From Breviolum minutum Mf 1.05b.01 (taxonomy: Eukaryota; Sar; Dinophyceae; Suessiales; Symbiodiniaceae), in contig DF239261.1 of assembly GCA_000507305.1 (NCBI GenBank), positions 1 to 64,000 of the forward strand: a DNA stretch of 64,000 bases. The letters are read 5' to 3'. How positions within the stretch are numbered: the stretch's first letter is position 1; every line of letters begins with the position of its first letter. Below are positions 35,588-46,500 of this stretch, piece after piece. The translations under genes and the position numbers were made by a program. The notes under the pieces were generated by a model. The model saw only the letters and a list, made by a program, of their open reading frames with translations. It did not search any database and was not told the DNA's origin.

Positions 35588-35753
35588 GGCATCTATTCTT
35601 GTCGGTGGAGATGGAGCCAATCTGCCAAAGCCAGGCAGTGCAACCCGGTCAGATCCTGTCAGAGTCCCAAAGGAGGAAAGACTGCTGTGTTTGTTCAGTA
35701 GTTGTTTCTCACATGACGTTGCAGCCAAAAAAGGTGGCAAGGATATGATGTGA
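33252..35753 (+). CDS. Unrecognised gene, partial model
   Basis: Candidate exons: 33252-33454 (AG|G, donor gtgagt; one frame has NGDGWFPGTRFF and GWFPGEF, another has YQYIEKMLGSSHWAVATLSW ending at a GC donor at 33357), 33711-33778 (acceptor tttttgcccag|G; KKVVIFQQQPVIHFILAAG), 34561-34673 (donor gtaagg; GQGAGEWKSWRCSLGSTSAV, GYFVKDF), 35631-35753 (GSATRSDPVRVPKEERLL, TGA stop). The last three join in phase. A large (GTT)n tract and a family Q element lie in the introns. Function unknown. Confidence 0.45.
33928..34019. mobile_element. MITE family L
   Basis: CCTTAGATCATCCAGTTATT ... CAACGTTTGGATGTATAGG with the GTTTTCTCGGGGTCCAGAGACC core. Confidence 0.6.
34697..34794. mobile_element. MITE family Q (single copy here)
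   Basis: ATGTTTCCGAAAATAGTGGT at the left and ACCACTATTTTCGGAAACAT at the right are perfect inverted repeats of over 20 bp. Confidence 0.88.
35189..35315. mobile_element. MITE family F, rearranged
   Basis: GTGGGCCCCTACAACATCGT, AAATGGAGTGACAAGGGGCCCC and ATGGGTAAATGGGGTTCTAA. The order suggests one copy inside or joined to another. Confidence 0.5.
35448..35587. repeat. (GTT)n microsatellite, interrupted
   Basis: About 140 bp of GTT with GCT, GTG and GTC variants, ending 44 bp before a candidate coding exon. Confidence 0.95.
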
Positions 35754-36018
35754 TATCATTTAACCATATCATACCATGTCATATCATGTCTATAGTATGA
35801 TCATTGTGAAAAAGTATATGTGCATGTTACATATGTCTTACCTGGGTGGTGCAAGCATTGTGATTATATAAGATTTTCATGTACTCGAGCTGATTTTGAT
35901 ACCCTCCCTAAAACCAAGCATTCGCCTTGAAAATAAGCCAAAACCCAAAAGGAAAGGATCGTCTCCCAACCACCAATTTAGTTTTGAGGAGTTGTTTTTT
36001 TTCCATTTGGATTCATCA

Positions 36019-36119
36019 CCCAGTTCCGCAGACATTCAAATACCTCCTGAGGTTCGGTGTTTTAGGTATTTTTTGGGGTCCAAATACCTTCTCAAATTTC
36101 TCAGTTGAGATGTCTAGGG
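36019..36119. mobile_element. MITE family L
   Basis: CCGCAGACATTCAAATACCT...CTGAGGTTCGGTGTTTTAGG...TTTTGGGGTCCAAATACCTT...GAGATGTCTAGGG. Confidence 0.7.
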
Positions 36120-36294
36120 ATATTGTTGGGGTTGAAATGTGTGCAACTTGTTGGCGGTTAGAGTTGGTTGTACGAGAAATTGGCTGATACTTTAATAGTT
36201 ACGAGAAATTTGTTCGCGAGATGCACCTAGAATAGAAAACGCCGGGAACATTGTAATCACATATCGCGACAAATTGGCTGATACTTTACAAGAG

Positions 36295-36351
36295 TCCGTG
36301 GAAGATGTTGGTTTTGAAAAAGAGGCCATTGTGTTGACACAACCCCAACTG
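36295..36351 (+). CDS. Candidate exon
   Basis: Encodes SVEDVGFEKEAIVLTQPQL and is followed by gttagc, where a family E-like remnant begins (GGTTAGCCAGATTCTGTCCA). The upstream sequence AAATTGGCTGATACTTTA is a direct repeat of a string 89 bp earlier, so the frame may extend left. Confidence 0.4.
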
Positions 36352-36446
36352 GTTAGCCAGATTCTGTCCATTCAGGGCATCAACAGAAACAAGAAGTATA
36401 TAAATTGAGAGTTTTTTGAAGACTCACTGGACCCGTTTGTTTTCAG

Positions 36447-36479
36447 GATGACAGAGGTGGAAATGGGTTAAAATTATCA
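36447..36479 (+). CDS. Candidate 33-bp exon
   Basis: TTTTCAG|G acceptor, 11 codons (DDRGGNGLKLS), donor gtttgt. The family K element begins 5 bp after the exon end. Phase 0 agrees with the preceding candidate exon. Confidence 0.4.
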
Positions 36480-36484
36480 GTTTG

Positions 36485-36589
36485 TACCCTGGAAGATTTA
36501 TCATGGAAATTGCAGCTCACCCATTTAGAAAGGAACATGATCTTCCAAACCTCCATGATTATGTTCCATGTTAAATCTTCAGGGGTGTA
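36485..36589. mobile_element. MITE family K
   Basis: TACCCTGGAAGATTTATCAT ... ATGTTAAATCTTCAGGGGTGTA, with internal CACCCATTTAGAAAGGAA and GATCTTCCAAACC. It stands directly at the donor of the 36447-36479 exon. Confidence 0.85.
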
Positions 36590-36746
36590 AATATCCTGGG
36601 TATCTAGATTGAAGATGATTGAAGTGGAAGCTCTCCCCTTTTACAGCTTGGCTACTCTACCCTTTCGCAAACTAAGATGGCTATCATCGCTGGAGAATCG
36701 CCATGTGCAATTGGGTTTGTACATGTCTAAATGGTCCATTGCCCAT

Positions 36747-36844
36747 AATCCCTCCTGGGAACGATCGCATATCCCCTCCCAAAGGTACTCTTGAAGATGA
36801 TTTTCCTTTTCCTAAGGTGAGATATGTTAGTTCCCTAGGGAGTA
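36747..36844. mobile_element. MITE family D
   Basis: ATCCCTCCTGGGAACGATCGCATAT ... (first 20: ATCCCTCCTGGGAACGATCG) and ATATGTTAGTTCCCTAGGGA. Confidence 0.6.
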
Positions 36845-36987
36845 CCATGTTTACAGGGCACCCTCATTGGAAGGATGATATGAACTACTTTTTTCTTAAA
36901 CGTCTCCATTTGTTTGTATTACTTTTGGATCACTTTGCAGTGTTCATGTCGGGATATGTCTATATAAGTGTTTTTTCCAAAAGTTAA

Positions 36988-37091
36988 CTGGGTGGTGGTT
37001 TCCAACATTTTGATTTTCACCCCGATTTGGGGAAATGATCCAATTTGATTTGTTCAAAGGGTTTGTCAATGGGGTTGAAACCACCAACCAG
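36988..37091. mobile_element. MITE family A
   Basis: CTGGGTGGTGGTTTCCAACA ... GGGGTTGAAACCACCAACCAG. Confidence 0.88.
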
Positions 37092-37765
37092 TTAAAGTCT
37101 TGTGAAACATCACAATTCACCCGGATGTCATGATATTCAAAAATCCATGGCAACATCCCAAAGGATCGTTGACACAGAGGATTGTGAAGTTCCCTGAAAC
37201 ATCAGGGTTTAGCGACTGAAACAAATAGAGTGGCGACTCTTTGACAGGAGATCTTTTCCGATCTTGATATTCTACCTGATGTCATGAAATTTGAAAGTAT
37301 GATGGTTGAAAAAGACACTTATGATTCATAACTTTTTCAAGATTTGAATGTATACCAAAAAAATCACACAGTCTCTCCATATATTAGATATATATTTATA
37401 TATATACATATTTATAATTATATGTACATGATGAAAGGACTTCCAAACCACAAAACAAGTCGTTGAGGGTCTGGGGTATCTTCATTTTGCCAAGCCAAGG
37501 CAGCCGAGTTTTAACGTCGAAAGCTCAAGTTTTGTTATCTTTTGGGTTTTTTTTCTATGGAAAAAATCTGAAAATCTTCGGTTTTTCCCCAGATACTCCA
37601 TGGGGCTGGTTTTGTTGACCTAAGAAATTTAAGTACATCTACCATAGATGGATCTAAGTCTAAGGGGTTACCATCCGAAAAATACTTACCTGTAGAGTCC
37701 ATGTTTTTTACGGTAGATTTGCCCACGACTGACTGGTTGTGTTGTTTTTTGTAAGTAAATTAGTA

Positions 37766-37863
37766 GCTGAGTGATGGTTTCAATCATTTGTTATTTTCAT
37801 CCCTACTTGGGGAAATGATGGAATTTGACTAATATTTTCAAATGGGTTGAAACCATCAAGTAG
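37766..37863. mobile_element. MITE family A
   Basis: GCTGAGTGATGGTTTCAATC ... GGGTTGAAACCATCAAGTAG, with ATTTTCATCCCTACTTGGGG. Confidence 0.85.
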
Positions 37864-38549
37864 GTAGGTATATAGATATAGCCATGACCATAGATCCTAA
37901 TGGTAAGTTATGCCCACTACGTAATTTAACGGCTTAGATGCCCAACAAAGATGACACCATTGTGTTAGAGAGTATCGATGCATTAATTTCCAGTTTGTAT
38001 GTTTTTGTGGGTGTCAACGTGAGTGCTGCTTAAGTCTGGTGAAGTGATGTGGTTGGGCAAACAATTTCAAGTCCTGAGGGCGATCACATGTGTTGAAGTC
38101 CCTTTTTTTTGGAGCAATGATCAACGGAATGAACATATACAGACCTTAAACTACATAGTGTTCAGTCATGTTAAGCAACTGTTTGTTCGATTTCTAGTGG
38201 TTTGATATGGTTTGATTAAATCAACAGATCAAACAGGTCCAACACACAACCATTTTGATTTTAGGGATCTATGCCGACCAGCTGATGACCCACGGATGGC
38301 AGGAAGTTATATGAATTCATGATGAAACACTGGACGTGGAAATGAGTGCTGTCCACCTTAGGAGGTGGACATAGATTCCCAATGATATGAAAATTTCCAA
38401 TGCAACTTTGAGGTGACGGTTCCATCTCCATTGCTCCATTGCTATGATTTTGTATGGCTTGGTTGAGGCAAGCTGGCCCTCCAAGGGCTTCAAATTTTAG
38501 CATCAAAGATTGACCTTCGAAGAAGGTGAACACCAGGTTGGTCATGAAG

Positions 38550-38654
38550 TACACCCCGGAAGATTGACATGGAACATAATAATGAAGGTTTGGAAGATCA
38601 TTTTCCTTTCTAAATGGATGATTTGTAGGTTCCATGTTAATCTTCCAGGGTGTA
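38550..38654. mobile_element. MITE family K, well preserved
   Basis: TACACCCCGGAAGATTGACAT-GGAACATAA ... TTCCATGTTAATCTTCCAGG-GTGTAA. Confidence 0.92.
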
Positions 38655-38851
38655 ACCTTTTTGGGGATGAAAAGTCGAAATGAGCAAAAAATGGGTCTCT
38701 CGGAAGAAGCGGGCACCCTATAAGTGTTTGTTGTTTAACATTGATTTTGCCCACATACCCTAGGAAGATTCCCCATTCTTCCCCAAACTCCCACAAAGAC
38801 AAACAATCCTTTGGCAACTGTTGTTTGAGAAGTGCCCCTGGTATCTTCCAG

Positions 38852-39012
38852 GGGTTTGTGTGGGTGAAATCTTCGAAATCAGCCATCCAAAAGAAAAAAT
38901 CGCCGCAGCCTTTTTTGTGGCCCGCCGGCAAAAAAACCAACCGGCGGCGTCCCGTTTGCCAACGGTGAAACACACACCTTCCCCAACCCGGTGTCTCGGT
39001 TCAGATTTTTAA
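38852..39012 (+). CDS. Candidate terminal exon
   Basis: AG|G acceptor. Encodes GEIFEISHPKEKIAAAFFVA, then RRQKNQPAASRLPTVKHT, and ends at TAA. GCC/GCG/CGC-rich codons contrast with the flanks. A second frame is open to a gtgaaa donor at 38967, so the frame is not certain. Confidence 0.4.
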
Positions 39013-40348
39013 AGGTGCATTGCGAACTTGTACCTCCTTGAAATGTTGACCTTAGAGGCTATCAAGTGCAACTTTTTTGATAGTGATTTTATAGGAGTGA
39101 TTCAATTTGTACATGTTGTATGTGGTAAACTCACCAAATTGGTATGCAAAGTCACATCGCCTGTTTAATAGCCGTTTTGGTTTGGACATGCCTAAATGCT
39201 AACTTGGATTTGCAAGGTTTGATTCTTGGTTTCTCCGAACTACAAGAACCTTAGCCGACCTCACTTTAGATTCGGTTGACAGGGAAACCTTCCAAACATG
39301 GCCTTGATTTCGGGTGGCGTGTTCTCTTTCTGCTCGCTTTTTGAGGCAACATTGTGAATTATCATTATGCATAATTTATCCTGCTTGGTTGACATTTGAT
39401 AAGTATATGAAAGGGTGTCCAAGCAGGCACTGACGGACAACCCAACATGGGTGAGATGGAAACCTGGACCATCTTGGACCAATAATATACCTACAAGGGA
39501 AGCATCTCATCATTGTTTCCGTGACCATGCGCAAAGAAACGAGCACACAATACACATGTAGGTGAATCTAATTGTGCATGTAAATCAAGAAACGCATGTC
39601 ACCCAAAATCTCATCTTATTATTTCTCAGCTCAGATCACCCATGTGTTAAATCTTCAGAGATTTGGAATTTTCTTGGTGGCATTTGCAGGCAAAACCTTA
39701 GAAAATTTCCTGCATCAAAAAATACATATCATTACATAATTTTCTTACTGTATACATATAAATTTTACCCTAGCCAAAACAAATTGGAGATATGTTTTCT
39801 GTTCAACACCTGGGTATGCAGAATTTATGAAACCAATCAAAAGGATTCACACATAATTCTTGTTTGCAATTCCAGTTGCCATGTGGGTCATGAAAAAAGA
39901 GCTAGTTGTTTAGGGCATTTAGGTGATTAATGTACGTACCCAGGTATGTGGGGATTAGAATAAACCGTTATAAGAATCCCTATTCAACAAGCAGGACTTC
40001 ATGGAAAGTAAGGCCGTTTTTTTAAATCATGGCTCCTGTGGCTTGCCCAAATTGCGAGGTTTGATGGGTCAAGGTTTGGAAGTACTGCAAGCATGTTATC
40101 AACGTGAGGTGGGAAGATGTGGATGGGTGGATGGGTGGTTGTAGGATCACCCGCATAGGATCCATGGGACTGGTATATTTACCTACATTTGGCTGATTTT
40201 TTTATGGTTAATCTTGTTTGTGTGTTTGAAAAAATGATTGGAACTTTTACAAACTCATCTTTCTTGACGAGTTAGCTGTTTTTATTTTGTGTTGTGAATT
40301 GACTGTTGTCTTGGAAATCTGGAGTTGGTGAGTTAACTTGGGGCCCAG
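39013..40348. other. Stretch without a supported gene
   Basis: Holds a family H element and a half family B element (about 40150-40215). A 122-codon open frame at 39562-39930 has AT-rich codons and no clear splice context, so I do not call it. Confidence 0.45.
39944..40035. mobile_element. Family H element
   Basis: GGGGATTAGAATAAACCGTTATAAG, CCCTATTCAACAAGCAGG and TTCATGGAAAGTAAGGCCG match the copy at 18461. Confidence 0.6.
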
Positions 40349-40571
40349 GTGGATGTTTTTGAGAGCTACTGAAACACTGGACACCATGGATGCTTCCAGG
40401 ACCGCGGTTGTGGCCACAGCCTGTGTTGCTGGCGCCATGCACTCCGCGCACCCGGTGCACGGGACACAGCGTCCGCAGCGGCTGGCGTCAATGCCAACCG
40501 CCTGTGTGGTGCGGGGCGGCTGCCACCACGCTGGCGACATTCTTGGAGCCCAAAGATGGCTGAAGATGAAG
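40349..40571 (+). CDS. Candidate 223-bp GC-rich exon
   Basis: GGGGCCCAG|G acceptor and GC donor (gctgga). One frame encodes RATETLDTMDASRTAVVATA and CHHAGDILGAQRWLKMK. Other frames are partly open too. Composition jumps sharply from the intron to GC-rich codons. Unrecognised. Confidence 0.4.
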
Positions 40572-41097
40572 GCTGGAACCATAGGGAAAATAGTGGGTAT
40601 CGATTGGGTATATCCCCTTGAAAACAGGGAGGATTAAACAGCTAGGGGCCCTCCATCCCAAGGGTATCATCATTTTCCCTATGAATCAATGGATTTAATG
40701 GATTCAATGGAGACTGGAAAAGGTGTTGTGATTTTTTTCTTGCTCTTCTGGAGCAAGAAATCCAATGGATTTTACCGTGGTTTCTGCTGACAATCGAGTC
40801 ATGTAGCCTCACTTTGATTCAGGAGGAAGTTATTTCATGGACGAGGAATGCTGGTTTGTCATTGATGTTTTTTTGTTTTCTTTGTTTGTTGTTTTGCATG
40901 AATGGGCACCCATATGATGTTCTATCTACGATGTAATATGATGAAACCATGTGGGATGGTCGATGACCACTGCCTTTCTTCACGGAATATAGTACGTACA
41001 TGTACGTACATTCCCTCCAATAGCACCGTCTCCAGGAAATATTTCTGGGCCTCATTAAGGGGATTGGCATAACCACCGGGCCGGATCCCTTACTTTT

Positions 41098-41243
41098 ATG
41101 TCCCAGGAAGTTAGTATATAAATGGTACGTAAATGGGTAGTTATAACCCCAATATACCCCCTTTATAAGTAGGTGAAATAAGCCATTGATCCTAACTTAG
41201 GATCCTATCCCTTTAACTACTAACTTCCAACCGGACATCCAAG
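41098..41243. mobile_element. MITE family G
   Basis: TATGTCCCAGGAAGTTAGTA ... CTACTAACTTCCAACCGGACATCCAAGT (arms inverted), with GGTAGTTATAACCCCAATAT inside. Partner at 59849. Confidence 0.75.
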
Positions 41244-41263
41244 TCATATTCCCCTTTTTTAAG

Positions 41264-41384
41264 CAAGCCCCGTTTTCTTGGGAAAACAAAAAGCACGTCG
41301 CTGCTTTCGGGTGGCCCAAAACTCGGGGCTCCCGAAACGAGGTCCCCCAAACCTCGGCCCCGGGGGCAGGCGGCACTCCGCGTG
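41264..41384 (+). CDS. Candidate exon ending at gtgagt
   Basis: TTTTTTAAG|C acceptor, donor gtgagt at 41385. One frame encodes APFSWENKKHVAAFGWPKTR then VPQTSAPGAGGTPR. Another is open (SLLSGGPKLGAPETRSPKPR). Strongly GC-rich. Unrecognised. Confidence 0.45.
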
Positions 41385-43588
41385 GTGAGTCCGAAACCTC
41401 GAGGTCACCAAAGCACTCGACCACGATGTCGGGGTATCATATCGATTGGCCCTTGAGCCGAGCAGTCCCCTGGTTGAAAAAACCCGTGAAGAAAGGGGGG
41501 GTTGCAAAAAACAGTTTTTGGGTTGCTAAATTGCCACCCCCTTAAAAAAATCAGATGAGAGTGAGTCAATAATTTATCATCCTTTAGATTAGCATTGATT
41601 TGTTGGTTTTGCCTCACCAAGAAACCGACGTTTGATTTCTCCTGGTTTTTGCCATGCTGAGATGATTTGTGCTTGTCCTTAATGGGAACTTAGTTCACGT
41701 ATAAGTTCCATCCCAGGTAGTAAGTGGTTAATGACCATGGTTAGGAGCTCCCTTAAGTAGGGTTGTTCCCTTACAAATTGGCCTAAATGGCTTATACATG
41801 GGGGTGATCCTAACCACTTGCAAGTCCTGGGATGATCCTCCAAGTAGGAGTTTCGTCCATCCAAAAGATGAGCAGGTTTAAGTTTCAGTTCTACTGACCC
41901 CCAGCAGCTCAAGGGGTCCGTGTTTTATGCTAGGGAATTCAGATGAATTCAGGGCACTGATGTTGCTTCCTGGAAAAGATTAGAGAAGACAGCAAGCATC
42001 ACAATGATTCACAATGTTCGTATATATATATATTGAATTTGCAATTAAACACACATATTGTAATCAGTGCTACGCTACCACCTACTGTATGATGCTTATA
42101 AACAATCATGGTTGCTAACCATGGGCTATCATGGACCCAAATGTTTGGACGGTGACCATCAGCTGCAGGGATTTTTGGGTAGAACTGGACCTCTTGAACC
42201 TGTGAGATTTATTGAGAATGGTCGTGGATTCCTCATGACTTAGACACCTCAAAACAATTGTCTAACTGACTTGTGTTTCTTGCTATGACGGCTTCCCCTT
42301 CTAAAAATGAAATAACCTCCACAAGATGTATACAATGCTATAGGCTACTCGCTTTTGGGATGGTAACTTGTCAGGGACCATGTTAAACTTCGAGGACGTA
42401 GTCTGTACATGTAATGTACACACGTACGTGCATACATGTGCTTTTTGTTTGGTAGATTCGGTACATATTTTCAGATACAGAGACAGATTACTCATACTCA
42501 TTATCCACCATATACCTGGAACTTGAACTTAAATTGACAGTTTCTCACCGCTGACCCACCAAGGAAAGGCTTCACTTGCTCTTAGGTTGGGGGCATTTGG
42601 AGTGGTAATTATGTTTGCAAAATCCAGGTGAATTAATTTGCACAAAAAGTAGTGTGGTTTACCATGTTTGTTTAAATTCGGTTTTGATAATCATTTTAAT
42701 TCTGACTATTTCTTTAAATTCAAATTCTCATTAGAACTAGAATATGCATATATATATATATCAATATTTTTATTTATAGATATACCTTGGGTGTACCCCC
42801 CTTTGAGTAACAGTCGCCTTTTCCGCTTTACACCTTAGCGCAGCACTACATACTGCCTTGCAGTAGGGGATCCCTATACATAAACCTTCGTTTCCCACCA
42901 GCCAGCATCCTGGGTTGGGGAACCACACCATATACATCTCCAGGTGGTTGCACCAGTGATGGGTTCCAGGTAGATTACCAAACTTCAAACTGGAAATCCA
43001 AGATCACCAAACATGTCAGGCACCTAAAATTGAAATATCCTGATATATTTATATATACCACATATATATAAATATAGCTGTATGTAAGGTAAGGTTTAAT
43101 GTCAGAGAACTCACTCCCACTAAAACAGCCTGATCACGTACAGTAGTTACAGTACCTCCATTTTATGTACCTGATCCTACCAATGGGCAAACCGTTTGGT
43201 TGTTGGACTTCCTGGCTTCGTAAGAACTCTGCCATGGTACAAACCGCAGAAATTCACTGCAGCCAAACAAACCGCCGGTCGGGAATCCCACTTAGATGGT
43301 GGTGATTGTAGGGAATCCCGAATCCACCAAAAAATGCCCACAAGTAATTTGCCCAGAATGATTTCAAAACAGTGTATTGGTACTTCATATCTAGAGGGTT
43401 CCTTTGCTACTTGGTGAGCACACAGTAGTAATTGTGATTATCTGTCTCCGACGCGGGATATAATCCAACACTTCGAACCTGAAAATCAGTCGAAAAAGGG
43501 ATGATTTGAGACAAGAAAGCATTGAGGCTGTCTTCGTGTCCACATGCAAACGGTTTTCAAACCAACGATGGATCTTTGTGACTTCCAG
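41385..43588. other. Stretch without a supported gene
   Basis: Contains a family F/G-like remnant (41700-41850), short ATATAT runs and a possible coding scrap near 43200 (PQKFTAAKQTAGRESHLDGG) without clear splice sites. Confidence 0.4.
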
Positions 43589-46500
43589 GTCTCTATCAAC
43601 ATGATGAAGCTCCATCAGTTCAAACCGAGGAAACAGATTTGTCCCTGGCTAACAATCTTTGTGTCCTGTGCGGGTGGATTTCATGTTTGATTGAAGGGTT
43701 TTTTGTATACTGTATATATATATATATATGTGTAATATGTTGCGAATATATGTCTATTATGTTCTCAATATCTAAACAAGATATATTTATCGATACCTTC
43801 TGAGAATGGTAATGGAACCCACATACTTTGCGTTTCGTTTCGGTGATTGTACACCCACCCCAAATCAGCATTTGACGCCGGGATCCAAGATCCCTACGAA
43901 AATGTTTTAGTATCCTTGTGGAATTCCGTTGTGAAATGACTTGTTTGAAACGCCAACTTTTCATCCCCGGTTGGGTTGGACTTTTGGAGGAAAATGTTTT
44001 GTCTATGTGGAAAATCATATGGAAAGCTCGACAACAAGACAACAAAGATGTCAAAAAGGCCACTCTTCTCGCTTTTGGTCGTCATTTTGATCATTTGAAC
44101 ATGGTCGCATTTTCAATTCAACGCCAAAGGAACAAGATGTTCCTCAGAAGCTCATGTAAGTCACTGTCATGACTATTGACTTTGAACATACATGTTGATT
44201 TTCCCGATGTAAATAAATGTTTGAGCCAACGAGTTTAGTTGTCTTGGGAATCTAAAAACTGGTTGGAAAACCCTCATGTTCAATACAAGAGAGGACATAA
44301 TTCATTTTCCCAGCTACATACCCTTCCTTTCATTTTCCCATTTGTTGTGACACAACCCAAAGGTCTCTTGTGGTAAAAGAGACTACCCTCTCGATCCTTG
44401 GTGAAAACCTTGATGTGGCAAAACATTTCTTGGCGCTGAGGCAAGTGCTCTCAGAGCAAATCACTCATTTGTCATCACTTTTGGAGAGCCACTTGGGTTG
44501 GTTATGAGCTGACTTCCACGAATGAACCTAAATCTTATGAATGGATACCCTCCACTACTCTAACAATTTGAGAATGTGGGATGTCTTTTTTTGACAAATA
44601 CCATTGAATTGTTGGAGTTTTCGTTGCAACATAGTATTTTACCGGTGGGTATGCTGATAGTAAAATGTGGACAGTTGATATGATATATATATATATATAT
44701 ACATGTATTTTTATATATATAGCTGTATAGATCCCTAGAGTGTTTACCTCTTTACGCGCTCTGTTTCAACATGACACTTCTCGTTAGTTTCGAGCCTCAT
44801 GTTCAAGTTAGCTGTTTTGCCTAAAGGCAAGTTGGAAGGCTTCAAGATCACTGGTCGAAAGGACAGTAAGTAACTACCCCTTGGTGAACATCTACACCCT
44901 GGAAGATGAACAGCTGGTTCACCTACAAATCACCCATTTAGAAAGGAAAATGATCTGAACAGAACCTCCAGGGAATTATGTTCTATGTTAATCTTCAGGG
45001 GTGTACATGATCCTTTAAAAAGTGTACCAGTTCAAAAAGGAAATTGCGTATTCCAACCACTTGGAAAATTCTGGGAACATGTCAGTTTTCGGGAAGGTAG
45101 GTCAGCATATCACAGTTAGTTGAGGGGGTTCAGGACTTGGTTTCAATGGCACTTGGCATTTCTTTCAAGTAACCTTTTTTCCCATTGCAAATTGTGTGTT
45201 CCTACGCCGAATATTGGAGAAGTTCTGGGCAGACATGATGAGGTTCAAGACGTGAGCTCCTGGGTGGCTACAGCATGCAGGATATGCAGGCAATGGTGGT
45301 GCTTGATGTGGTTTGATGATCAAGACATGTATTGCTACTGGTGCTTGATACTAGGCAAGCTGATCATGAATGATGATGAATGATGAGGAAGAGGATGGAT
45401 GGTTGTTGCTCCAAATGATGCATTTCGATCTGGAAGTGTCGAATATGACATGTAAGTATATAAAACCACTCATAATATATGTCATTTACATACCAATTGG
45501 ATCCATGTATGGAATACTTACTGTACCCGCATTTGGTTGATTTGTTTAGGGTAAATGTAGGTAAATGTGCCATACATGGATCTCATGGGATATATACAAA
45601 GACACTCTTGACAGAATTACTTACTTGGGTGCTTAGATATTTTGTAGATATGTGTCAAATCATCAGATACTTGTTGGGTCAGAACATGAGAACATGGAGT
45701 CAGAACCATGTTTTCCAAATCAATCGAAGCCCGGTCAACTATTTTCCAAAGAAACATCATCGACTTTATTTTGACTCATTGTCTTAAGGCCATCAGGATG
45801 CAGAAGGTTTGTCGAACCCCAAACAAAAAACCCGGTGGTTTTCTGAATCCCGTGTTGGCAACCTACCCCCACAGCAAACGTACATCATTTGGCCTGAGTA
45901 AGGGGCTGATTTTCACCATTTTCACCATTGGGGGGGGATATGTTAGGCGGGGTAGGTTGACCAGTCATGGCATCTACTCAGCACCCATTTTTAGGGATCA
46001 AAAATCCCGAACTAAGCCTTAAGCCTTGCCACTGTTGCTGGGGGTCGATCCAATGTATACAATTAAATTGCCCTAAACCTTCCCAAATGTAAGTAGACCA
46101 TACATGACCATACATTTTTGAGTTTCTGATGAACTGAGAGAAATTCCGTCTTGGAGAAGTTCCCTTTTTTTACAAGTGTTAAAGTGAAACATCTACTAAA
46201 ATGAAGACATCAATGCTTGGGGCTTAGTTCTTTGTAGCTTTCAAGTTTTCAGGTGTTTTTTTTGGTGCATGTTGAAAACCTGTCAACTAATGGTCTTTTT
46301 TGGTGGATTTGGGGATCCCAGGAATCCAGACCACTGGGCCCCATAATTCCATCAATTAGCTGCATTAGCTGATGTTGGAAGATTTTTCCTCCACCCCAAT
46401 GGAAGAGGGTCGAGAATCATCTTCCAGCGCAACCTTTTTTTAGGGGATATGTTAGCAACCCCTTGGAGGGTTAAATGTTGATGCTGGAAGATTGACTTTT

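Noticed and set aside
38542-38973. 143-codon minus-strand open frame
   Set aside because: Runs through a family K element and opposes better plus-strand coding at 38852-39012.
40272-40582. Cys-rich minus-strand open frame (GRCVPCTGCAEC)
   Set aside because: The plus strand has matching acceptor and GC donor and fits the direction of neighbouring genes; the Cys pattern is a shadow of GC-rich codons.
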